Source: Bacteroidetes bacterium UBA7674 (GTDB lineage Bacteria > Bacteroidota > Bacteroidia > Chitinophagales > Chitinophagaceae). From it: a stretch of DNA of 64,000 bases. This document shows positions 46,959-54,403 of the stretch, piece after piece; position 1 is the stretch's first letter, and each line of letters opens with the position of its first letter. Below the pieces are notes generated by a model that saw only the letters and a list, made by a program, of their open reading frames with translations, searched no databases and was not told the DNA's origin. The position numbers and the translations under genes are program-made. The stretch covers positions 558,001 to 622,000 of the forward strand of contig DLHG01000013.1 of the NCBI GenBank assembly GCA_002483105.1. Direction: 5' to 3'.

Positions 46959-48521
46959 ATGATAAAGAATGTAACGATAATGTTGTCGCCGGGTGATGCG
47001 GCGGATGAGGTGGTTGTGAAGAGATTCCTTTCTCTTGAGGCCGATGTACCGGTGAAGCGTGTGACGGGGTTCAACATCCTGAAACGCTCGATAGATGCGA
47101 GGCAGAGACTGCCACGCATACAAATACAAGCTGAATTATTTATTGATGAGCCACCGAAGGAACATGTTCCTTTCGATCCTGAGCTGAAGAATGTGAGCAA
47201 TGCACCGCATGTGGTGATAGTGGGGGCTGGCCCTGCGGGGATATTTGCTGCGCTGCGGTTGATAGTGTTGGGATATAAGCCTATTATACTGGAGCGTGGC
47301 AAGGACGTGCGCAGCAGACGGCGTGATCTTGCGGCGATGAATAAGGAAGGTGTTGTAAACCCGGAATCGAATTATTGTTTTGGTGAGGGTGGGGCAGGAA
47401 CGTATAGTGATGGTAAGTTGTACACACGCTCGACCAAGAGAGGGAACGTGCAAAGGGTGCTTCAACTGTTCCATCACTTTGGCGCGGAGGAGAATATCAT
47501 GATAGATGCGCATCCGCATATAGGTACGAACAAATTGCCGCATATTATTACTGCGATGCGGGATGCCATTATAGAGTGTGGTGGTGAAGTAAGGTTTGAT
47601 ACGAAGCTGACGGATATAGTATTGGATGGAGATAGTGTGCGTGGAGTGAAAACAGCTGATGGTACTACGATAGATTGTAAACAAGTGATACTGGCAACGG
47701 GACACTCTGCGAGAGATATATTTGAGTTGCTGCATAGTAAACAGATAGAAGTAGAATGCAAGCCATTCGCGCTGGGTGTGAGGATAGAGCATCCACAGTT
47801 GCTGATAGACCAGGCGCAATATCATTGTACTGTGCGTGATCCGTATTTGCCGCCGGCGAGCTATTCGCTGGTAGCGCAGGAATATGGCAGAGGTGTGTTC
47901 TCGTTCTGTATGTGCCCGGGGGGTATCATTGCCCCTGCGGCAACGAACCCGGGTGAGGTAGTGGTGAATGGATGGTCGCCCAGTAAGCGGAATAACCCCT
48001 ATGCTAATTCAGGGACGGTTGTAGCTGTTGATGAAAAGGATTTTGCAAATTATGGATTTACCGGACCGCTGGCGGGAATGCAGTTTCAGCAGATGGTGGA
48101 ACAGAAGGCATTTGCTGTTGGTGGTGGGAAGATCGTTGCGCCTGCACAGCGGATGGTGGATTTTACTGATGATAAAATTTCGTCTTCACTCCCGGATTGT
48201 TCTTACCTGCCCGGCATACATAGTGCTGCGATAAAAGACGTGTTGCCCAAAGAAGTGAACCAGGCATTGAAGAGAGCGGTGGTTGACTTTGGCAAGAAGA
48301 TGAAAGGGTATTATACTAATGAGGCGATACTTGTTGCGACTGAGTCGCGTACGAGTTCACCTGTTCGCATACCGAGGGATAAAGAGACATTGCAGCATAC
48401 ACAGATAAAGGGATTGTATCCTTGCGCGGAAGGTGCGGGATATGCGGGTGGTATTGTTTCTGCGGCGATAGATGGGGAAAGGTGTGCGGAGATGGCGGTA
48501 GCTGTTTTGAACCGGGATTAG
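46959..48521 (+). CDS. FAD-dependent dehydrogenase (COG2509 type)
   Basis: A 520-residue cytosolic flavoprotein. After an N-terminal domain of about 80 residues (IDARQRLPRIQIQAELFIDE) there is the dinucleotide fold HVVIVGAGPAGIFAALRLIV (about 85-104) and ILERGKDVRSRRRD, then the family block NYCFGEGGAGTYSDGKLYTR, CMCPGGIIAPAATNPGEVVV and the C-terminal FAD loop GLYPCAEGAGYAGGIVSAAI. This matches COG2509 flavoproteins of unknown substrate. A neighbouring disulfide cluster does not prove a functional link. Confidence 0.9.
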   Translation: MIKNVTIMLSPGDAADEVVVKRFLSLEADVPVKRVTGFNILKRSIDARQRLPRIQIQAELFIDEPPKEHVPFDPELKNVSNAPHVVIVGAGPAGIFAALRLIVLGYKPIILERGKDVRSRRRDLAAMNKEGVVNPESNYCFGEGGAGTYSDGKLYTRSTKRGNVQRVLQLFHHFGAEENIMIDAHPHIGTNKLPHIITAMRDAIIECGGEVRFDTKLTDIVLDGDSVRGVKTADGTTIDCKQVILATGHSARDIFELLHSKQIEVECKPFALGVRIEHPQLLIDQAQYHCTVRDPYLPPASYSLVAQEYGRGVFSFCMCPGGIIAPAATNPGEVVVNGWSPSKRNNPYANSGTVVAVDEKDFANYGFTGPLAGMQFQQMVEQKAFAVGGGKIVAPAQRMVDFTDDKISSSLPDCSYLPGIHSAAIKDVLPKEVNQALKRAVVDFGKKMKGYYTNEAILVATESRTSSPVRIPRDKETLQHTQIKGLYPCAEGAGYAGGIVSAAIDGERCAEMAVAVLNRD

Positions 48522-48613
48522 GAAGGATTAGGGGGATTTTCCAGGGCTGTTTAACCGCAAAGACGCGAAGACTCAAAGTTCTTATTCGTGAATGTACACC
48601 ATCCCAATCCGGC

Positions 48614-49519
48614 TTATGGATTAAGATAATCGATAAGGAATGAAGCATTTATTTTGTCAATGGTCTCTTTATTGAGTTTTCTTTCTTTTTTTGTTTTAAA
48701 GTGGATTCTTTCCCTTAGTTCGTACCCGCCATCTGTATAATTTGAATAGTGTTCAATCGTTGTTAGCAGTCCTGCTTTGTTGTAATAGTACTTTTTCATT
48801 CGGGATCCTATACTGTAGTCTGTAGCTTGGACTAATTGTCCGTTCTTGTATTCCAGAACTTCATAGCCGTCATGATCCTCTATATCTTTTGAGTAGGTTT
48901 TGAATACACTGAACCTGATAGAACCTCTATATGTGTAGATGTGTTCCCAACGAAGTTTGTTGTCAAGTATTTGCTGATGTCTTAAAAGCCTCCCGATGCT
49001 GTCATAAAACGTATGATAATAGTAAGTAGGACTTAAATAATAAAGTGCTTCCTTGCCTCTATCGCTGTATACATATTCAGTCGAGTCGCTTATTTTATTC
49101 TCTTTGCAATCAATCTTATCTGCTCTTATTAATTGTTTTCTTTCGTTGTAATAGTATATTGTTTTGAAGATAGTGTCAATGTTTTTTTGATAGTCGGTGC
49201 TGTACTGTGTATGCCCTGTGATATTGTTGCCATTATATCTATAGTAGGTAGCAAAATCTAACACACTTAAATCATTAAAGTGTATTTTGCCATAGCCTAT
49301 AACTTCTGTTAAATTACCTGTCTTATCAAAGTAGTATATCTGTGATGGTATATTTTGTTTGTTTGTAACTCTTGTCTTGCCGTCCTCGTATTTGCCTTCT
49401 TTGTAGTAAGTGTGGTCGATTTTTTTTATTTTGATCGTTCCGATTATTGGCTCAGGAAGGTTCTGTGCACATATAGGATTTGCTATAAGAAAGAATAATA
49501 TTATCAACCCAATTCTCAT
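48614..49519 (-). CDS. exported YD-repeat-like hypothetical protein
   Basis: A 301-residue protein with a signal peptide (GLIILFFLIANPICAQ). It contains eight or so strand-turn repeats with Tyr pairs and Asp/Asn/Gly turns (QIYYFDKTGNLTEVIGYGK, YYRYNGNNITGHTQYSTD, IYYYNERKQLIRADKI, HTFYDSIGRLLRHQQIL, KYYYNKAGLLTTIEHYSN), the usual form of YD/Rhs-like repeats. No toxin or sorting domain is attached. Codon use is more AT-rich than its neighbours. Function unknown. Confidence 0.75.
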   Translation of the reverse strand: MRIGLIILFFLIANPICAQNLPEPIIGTIKIKKIDHTYYKEGKYEDGKTRVTNKQNIPSQIYYFDKTGNLTEVIGYGKIHFNDLSVLDFATYYRYNGNNITGHTQYSTDYQKNIDTIFKTIYYYNERKQLIRADKIDCKENKISDSTEYVYSDRGKEALYYLSPTYYYHTFYDSIGRLLRHQQILDNKLRWEHIYTYRGSIRFSVFKTYSKDIEDHDGYEVLEYKNGQLVQATDYSIGSRMKKYYYNKAGLLTTIEHYSNYTDGGYELRERIHFKTKKERKLNKETIDKINASFLIDYLNP

Positions 49520-49594
49520 TTGCTTACACTTTCTATAGGGTAGACGAATATTTGGTGGTTCAAGGATAATGTGTTTGCGGTTTCTGCCATGTAT

Positions 49595-50461
49595 TTATGC
49601 ATTTGGGTTTGTGGGGAGTTCGGTGCCGCAGTTGGCGCAATAACTTGCTGAGCGGTCGAGGGTATTTTTGTTGCATTTTGGGCAAGTTCGTTTGTCGTGT
49701 TCTTCGCCTTTCAATTTGGTCATTTCAGATGTTACGATTCCGGTGGGTACTGCGATGATAGCGTAACCGCTGAGCATGATGATACAGGCAACGATCTTGC
49801 CAAGTGGTGTTTCAGGAGATATATCGCCGTAACCTACGGTGGTGAGAGTGACGATGGCCCAGTAGATGCTCTCGGGTATGCTGGTGAAGCCATGAGTGTG
49901 ACCTTCAATTAAATACATAAGCGAGCCTAGTACGGTCACGAGAGTGAGGATGAACAACAGGAACACATTTATTTTCCTGTAGCTGCGCAGCAATGCCTGT
50001 ATGAGTGAACTGCCTTCGGATAAATAAAGCGGCATCTTGAGCACTCTGAAAATGCGCAGTAAGCGGATAGCACGAATGACAAGCAGGTATTGTGCGCCGC
50101 CGATGAGTAAGCTGAAGTAGGTCGGGAGTATGGATATGAGATCAATGAGGCCGTAGAGGCTGAGTGCGTAGCCTTTCCTGTTGTCGACACACCAAAGGCG
50201 CAGGAGGTACTCGATGGAAAACAGGAGGGTGAATACCCATTCGAGGATGTAGAATTCTTCTTTGTACTCTGCGTGTATAGCGGGTACGCTGTCAATCATC
50301 ACTACAATTACGCTGACGAGTATAGTTATTAATAGAGCGACATCAAATGCTTTTCCTTTCCGGGTATGGGATTCAAATACCACATCGTAAACCTCGCCTC
50401 TCAGGGTGTCAGGGGCGGGTTGTTTGTAGTTGCCGAGGAGGAAGTCGTTGATGTGTTTCAT
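49595..50461 (-). CDS. voltage-gated-type potassium channel with C-terminal zinc ribbon
   Basis: A 288-residue six-helix ion channel. S1 to S3 are hydrophobic; S4 carries regularly spaced Arg (VIRAIRLLRIFRVLK, about 128-142); the pore has selectivity filter TTVGYGD (about 214-220), followed by S6 (IVACIIMLSGYAIIAVPTGI). The C-terminus has two CxxC pairs (CPKCNKNT ... YCANCGTEL, about 258-281) forming a zinc ribbon in the cytosol, which is uncommon for KvAP-like channels of this size. It probably carries K+. Confidence 0.92.
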   Translation of the reverse strand: MKHINDFLLGNYKQPAPDTLRGEVYDVVFESHTRKGKAFDVALLITILVSVIVVMIDSVPAIHAEYKEEFYILEWVFTLLFSIEYLLRLWCVDNRKGYALSLYGLIDLISILPTYFSLLIGGAQYLLVIRAIRLLRIFRVLKMPLYLSEGSSLIQALLRSYRKINVFLLFILTLVTVLGSLMYLIEGHTHGFTSIPESIYWAIVTLTTVGYGDISPETPLGKIVACIIMLSGYAIIAVPTGIVTSEMTKLKGEEHDKRTCPKCNKNTLDRSASYCANCGTELPTNPNA

Positions 50462-50483
50462 AGTTTGTGTTTGGTTTGTTTTG

Positions 50484-50565
50484 CGCGAGTGACACCACCC
50501 CCAAAACTCAACGCACCGCTATCGCGGAGGCCTTGAGTTTTGACCCCTCCTCCACAAGGAGGGGT
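50484..50565 (-). repeat. double-hairpin element, arms AAAACTCAA/TTGAGTTTT
   Basis: In plus orientation: CGCGAGTG tail, ACACCACCCCC, arm AAAACTCAA (50503-50511), CACCGCTATCGCGGAGG core, arm TTGAGTTTT (50533-50541), then GACCCCTCCTCC / GGAGGGGT. Same architecture as 36.6 and 51.1 kb with different arms. Confidence 0.85.
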
Positions 50566-50572
50566 ACGGGAT

Positions 50573-50776
50573 CTATTCCGGGTCGCCGATAATTTCTATT
50601 ACTCGTCCGATGGCTCCGTCTTCGAGGCGTACTTTAATTCCGCGGGAATGGTAGGGTGCGGAGGTGAGTAGTGCCTCTACAATGCCTCTTGTTCTTTTCC
50701 CGGTTCGCTGATCTTTCTTGAGTATTATATCTACTTCCAGCCCGGGATATATGTCTGTTCTGTTGTTTCCGTTCAT
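50573..50776 (-). CDS. YwbE family protein
   Basis: A 67-residue protein matching YwbE: RTDIYPGLEVDIILKKDQRT, GKRTRGIVEALLTSAPYHSR and GIKVRLEDGAIGRVIEI. The family is a short KOW-like beta-barrel of unknown function, probably cytosolic. It lies beside a double-hairpin repeat that ends 8 bases past its stop. Confidence 0.9.
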   Translation of the reverse strand: MNGNNRTDIYPGLEVDIILKKDQRTGKRTRGIVEALLTSAPYHSRGIKVRLEDGAIGRVIEIIGDPE

Positions 50777-50857
50777 TTGTCAAAGATAAGGTAGTAAAGT
50801 TTCTGAGACCTTTCTGCATGGCACGATGTTGTTTACCTAATAGCTAAACGATAGCTC

Positions 50858-50989
50858 ATGAATATGTGGTTGATCTTAGCGGTGTCAGTACTTGTGGTAT
50901 TTATTATATACCGGACGGGACGTGGTATCTATTATGGTCGTAAGAACGGGAGTAAGTTCGGACGGTTTACGCCGAAGAAGAAGAGGTGA
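50858..50989 (+). CDS. 43-residue single-helix membrane protein
   Basis: A short ORF, ATG 50858 to TGA 50987-50989: MNMWLILAVSVLVVFIIYRT forms one membrane helix, followed by a Tyr/Gly and basic tail (GRGIYYGRKNGSKFGR, then FTPKKKR). The tail resembles short C-terminal nucleic-acid or membrane-contact peptides. It is not covered by another gene and lies divergent from YwbE with 81 bases between starts. Evidence is composition only, so moderate confidence. Confidence 0.5.
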   Translation: MNMWLILAVSVLVVFIIYRTGRGIYYGRKNGSKFGRFTPKKKR

Positions 50990-50999
50990 GTGATTCGTG

Positions 51000-51132
51000 T
51001 TGCGAGATCGCTTCGTTCGTCGCAATGACGAAAGTGGGTTGTGTGCTCTTTGCGAGTGACACCACCCCCAAAACTGAACGCACCGCTGTCGCGGAGGCAT
51101 TCAGTTTTGACCCCTCCTCCGAAAGGAGGGGT
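51000..51132. repeat. half MITE and double-hairpin element, arms AAAACTGAA/TTCAGTTTT
   Basis: 51004-51031 is a degenerate right arm of the GTCATTGCGAGG element. 51052-51132: tail GCGAGTG, ACACCACCCCC, arm AAAACTGAA (51069-51077), CACCGCTGTCGCGGAGG core, arm TTCAGTTTT (51100-51108), GACCCCTCCTCC / GGAGGGGT. It differs from the 50.5-kb copy by matched changes in both arms. Confidence 0.85.
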
Positions 51133-51140
51133 GAGCTTTG

Positions 51141-52646
51141 TTACGCTTTTATTTTGTTCAACAAGTAATCCATACCTAATAGTTCTGCACTGGTGGCGAT
51201 GGCGGTGATACTGACGCCTAAGACGCCGTGGAGGTTTACGTTCTGGCCGGTGAGGAGGAGATTGGGTATGCGGGTGCGGGTGGCGATGGTTGTTTCTGTG
51301 GGTTTGTTGATGTCTTTTAATATCCCATATAGAGAGCCTTTTGGCGTGGCTGTATAGTCGCGGTATGTGAGGGGGGTAGCGGCAGAGTGAGCTGTTACGT
51401 TTCCTTGTAGTTCGGGTATGCGCTCTGTAACTTTTGCGAGGAGTGTTTCAGAGCGTTGTTCTTTAAAAGCGTGATAGTCTTCGCCACGGTCTTCTTTGTG
51501 GGCGGTGTAGTTTTCTGTATCGTGCCATTTGGCAACTTCCTCAAAATGCATGTAGCTGAGGATGGAGAGGCTTTCGGCGAAGCCCGGGTTTTGTTCGTCT
51601 TCGGTGAAGAAGGCGGCGTAGTTGGCCGGCCAATCCTGTGGCTTGTAGTTGACTGCATCCCAGGAATTCTCTGAAGCATTCCAGTATAGATTGTGCCTGC
51701 GCATGGGAATGGTGCCGGGTTTCAGCACGAGGTTCAGCATGAAGGTAGAGATGGTCTGGTCGAGGCCTTTTATGCGGTTGCGGTATGCGGGGCGTATCTG
51801 TTTGCTGTCCAGCATAGAGAGCAATACCTCCGGGTGGATATTAGCGATGAAGTGTTTTCCGTAGAAGCGTTCGCCATCGGCGGTTTGGGCATAGGATAGC
51901 TCGCCGTTTTCTTCTACCAGTTTTTTTACCTCCATGCTACGGTGTACTTCTGCGCCATGAGCCTGTAGTTCGTTCCAGAGGAACTTTGATATCTGTGAAC
52001 TGCCTGGTACAATCTTATGGGCGCTGTGTATATAGCTTTCCATTACCAATGCGTGAAGGAAGAAAGGTGTTTTGTCTGCTTCGCCTGCGTAGAGGAGGTT
52101 GTTGCCTGTGAGGACTTGTTGGAGTTTAGGGTTGTCTGTTATGCTGTTGATCGTATCTGTTAAACTCCAACCTGTGACAGCTGACTTTTCATCGGCAGAA
52201 CCATTTCTTAGTCTGTATAATGGAAAGTGGTCGCCGACGAGGGTAATGGTGTCGATGTATTTTTTGAGTGCTTCTTTTTCTTTAGGGAAGTAGGGGAGTA
52301 GTTGCTCTATGAAGTTCTGTTTGCCTATTGCCTGGGGGTATTCGATTGCTTCTTTGCCAAAAGCTATGCGGTCGAAGCTGTTGTGGTCAAACTCTTTGAG
52401 GGAGAGTTTGTCCATGATGCCCACGTATTTGAAGATGGTATTGAGGGTATGGCCTTCACCCAGGCCACCGATGTAGTGAACGCAACTATCGAAGACTTTC
52501 TTTTGGAGGGAGAAAGTCTGGAGGCAGCCGCCGAGTTGTTTGTCTTTTTCGAGCAGGCATACTTTCATGCCTTCCTTTGCGAGAAAGGTAGCCGTTAGTA
52601 GTCCGCCGAGGCCACCACCGATTATTATGATGTCGTGTTTGGTCAA
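51141..52646 (-). CDS. CrtI-type FAD oxidoreductase (phytoene desaturase/retinol saturase-like)
   Basis: A 501-residue flavoprotein. The N-terminal dinucleotide fold DIIIIGGGLGGLLTATFLAK is followed by LLEKDKQLGGCLQTFS, which carries the GG doublet motif, and FDSCVHYIGGLGEGH. The C-terminal FAD loop is IPNLLLTGQNVNLHGVLGVS. The pattern is closest to all-trans-retinol 13,14-reductase-like members of the phytoene desaturase superfamily. No carotenoid synthase or cyclase is nearby, so the substrate is unassigned. It is single, flanked by repeats on both sides. Confidence 0.88.
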   Translation of the reverse strand: MTKHDIIIIGGGLGGLLTATFLAKEGMKVCLLEKDKQLGGCLQTFSLQKKVFDSCVHYIGGLGEGHTLNTIFKYVGIMDKLSLKEFDHNSFDRIAFGKEAIEYPQAIGKQNFIEQLLPYFPKEKEALKKYIDTITLVGDHFPLYRLRNGSADEKSAVTGWSLTDTINSITDNPKLQQVLTGNNLLYAGEADKTPFFLHALVMESYIHSAHKIVPGSSQISKFLWNELQAHGAEVHRSMEVKKLVEENGELSYAQTADGERFYGKHFIANIHPEVLLSMLDSKQIRPAYRNRIKGLDQTISTFMLNLVLKPGTIPMRRHNLYWNASENSWDAVNYKPQDWPANYAAFFTEDEQNPGFAESLSILSYMHFEEVAKWHDTENYTAHKEDRGEDYHAFKEQRSETLLAKVTERIPELQGNVTAHSAATPLTYRDYTATPKGSLYGILKDINKPTETTIATRTRIPNLLLTGQNVNLHGVLGVSITAIATSAELLGMDYLLNKIKA

Positions 52647-52673
52647 ATGGTTTTTATTTGTTGCCTATTATTT

Positions 52674-52853
52674 GCGAGCCGACATCCCCCGCCCGATGAA
52701 AAATCGGGCACCCCCTTCAAAGGGGGGGGGGATTGTTGCGGGCCGACACACCCCTAACCACTCTCAAGAGGGGACGTGTTACTTGCTATTCGTGAGCCAA
52801 CATCCCCCTAACCCCCTTCGCTTGCACGCACAAGGCCATCGCACAAAGGGGGA
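52674..52853 (-). repeat. three double-hairpin elements
   Basis: The 212-base gap holds: 52674-52732, inverse orientation, CCCCCTTTGAAGGGGGT then arms GCCCGAT/ATCGGGC then GGGGGATGT; 52738-52774, short form of CCACTCTCAAGAGGGGACG type; 52790-52853, CCCCC-block form with a 30-base insert (GCTTGCACGCACAAGGCCAT) in the first hairpin, like the degenerate copy at 28.1 kb. Confidence 0.75.
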
Positions 52854-52858
52854 ATTTC

Positions 52859-54250
52859 TTATGCTGTTACCTGCATCATGGCTTTGATGTCGTCCATGAT
52901 TCGATGGGCGAGTTGGTTGGCCATTTCTTCAGACTTGCTTTCGGAGTAGATGCGGATGATGGGTTCTGTGTTGGATGTACGCAAGTGTACCCATTCTTTA
53001 TCAAACTCTATTTTCAGACCATCTTCGGTATTGATCGGCTGACTAGCATATTTTGTTTTTATCTGTGCGAAGATGTTCTTTACATCGATCCCTTCTTGTA
53101 AGTCTATTTTGTTCTTGGAGATAAAATAGTCGGGGTAGCTTTGGCGGAGCTCTTTAGCGGTCATTCCTTTGTTGGCCAGGTGCGTGAGGAACAATGCGAT
53201 GCCGATCAAGGCATCCCTTCCGTAGTGCAGTTCAGGGACGATGATGCCACCGTTTCCCTCGCCACCTATTACGGCGTTTATTTCTTTCATTTTCTTTACC
53301 ACATTCACTTCGCCTACGGCGCTGGCAGCGTATGTGCCACCATGCATTTCCGTAACATCTCGGAGGGCGCGGGTGGAGGAGAGGTTGGAAACAGTATTCC
53401 CTTTTTTGTTGCTGAGAATATAGTCGGCTACGGCAACGAGTGTGTACTCTTCGCCGAAGAGGCTACCGTCTTCGCAGACAAAGCAGAGCCTGTCAACGTC
53501 GGGGTCAACTGCGATACCGATGTGTGCACCGCTGTTCTTTACTTCCGTGCATAGACCAACGAGGTTTTCAGGAAGTGGTTCGGGATTGTGGGCAAAGTCG
53601 CCGGTAACTGCTTCGTTAATAACGATGATGTCGTTTACGCCTATTGCTTTTAATAAGGCGGGTACCGCTATAGCACCTGTGGAGTTAACAGGATCAACTA
53701 CTACTTTGAAGTTTTTGTTCTTTATAGCATTTACATCTACTAAGGGATGAGCCAGTATTGCATCAATATGTTTTGCGATATAAGAGTCGTCGTATTTTAA
53801 AGAGCCTAACTCATCTATCTCTGCATATGTCGTTTCTTCTTTTTCGGCATAGTCCAGTATCCATTGTCCATCGTCGCCGCTGAGGAATTCGCCATCTTTA
53901 TTGAGGAGCTTGAGGGCGTTCCATTGTTTAGGATTGTGGCTGGCGGTAAGGATGATGCCACCGGCAGCGTCTTCCATCTTCACAGCCATCTCTACTGTAG
54001 GGGTAGTGCTGAGGCCCAGGTCTATTACGTCGAAACCCACGCCCTGCAACGTCGAAGCTACCAGGTTGCGCACCATTTCGCCTGATATGCGGCCATCGCG
54101 GCCTATGATGATCTTATTGTTGCCGCCCTGTTTCTTCACCCAGGCGCCATACGCGGTGGTGAATTTTACTACGTCTATGGGCGTTAGGCCTGTTCCGAGT
54201 TTGCCGCCGATAGTGCCCCTGATGCCTGATATTGATTTGATGAGTGCCAT
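52859..54250 (-). CDS. glmM: phosphoglucosamine mutase
   Basis: A 463-residue alpha-D-phosphohexomutase. The phosphoserine loop GIILTASHNPKQWN (Ser near 103), the metal loop AVDPDVDRLCF, the sugar-binding GGEGNGGI and the phosphate-binding RTSNTEPIIRIYSES are all present, with SISGIRGTIGGKLGTGLTP at the start. The Bacteroidota members are annotated as GlmM, converting glucosamine-6-P to glucosamine-1-P, the step before the GlmU-like protein found at 3.7 kb; a phosphomannomutase role cannot be excluded. Confidence 0.9.
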   Translation of the reverse strand: MALIKSISGIRGTIGGKLGTGLTPIDVVKFTTAYGAWVKKQGGNNKIIIGRDGRISGEMVRNLVASTLQGVGFDVIDLGLSTTPTVEMAVKMEDAAGGIILTASHNPKQWNALKLLNKDGEFLSGDDGQWILDYAEKEETTYAEIDELGSLKYDDSYIAKHIDAILAHPLVDVNAIKNKNFKVVVDPVNSTGAIAVPALLKAIGVNDIIVINEAVTGDFAHNPEPLPENLVGLCTEVKNSGAHIGIAVDPDVDRLCFVCEDGSLFGEEYTLVAVADYILSNKKGNTVSNLSSTRALRDVTEMHGGTYAASAVGEVNVVKKMKEINAVIGGEGNGGIIVPELHYGRDALIGIALFLTHLANKGMTAKELRQSYPDYFISKNKIDLQEGIDVKNIFAQIKTKYASQPINTEDGLKIEFDKEWVHLRTSNTEPIIRIYSESKSEEMANQLAHRIMDDIKAMMQVTA

Positions 54251-54403
54251 GGTTTCAATTCTATAAGGTACGAAGATAAAATCTCAACAGGGATTAAACA
54301 CAGAGTTTTACAGAATTCGACAACAAAATTTTAAGGTTATTTACTGAAATTCCCCCCATTTGGTACCTTTTAATTGATTAATTTGCGGCAAAAGAATTTA
54401 TAT

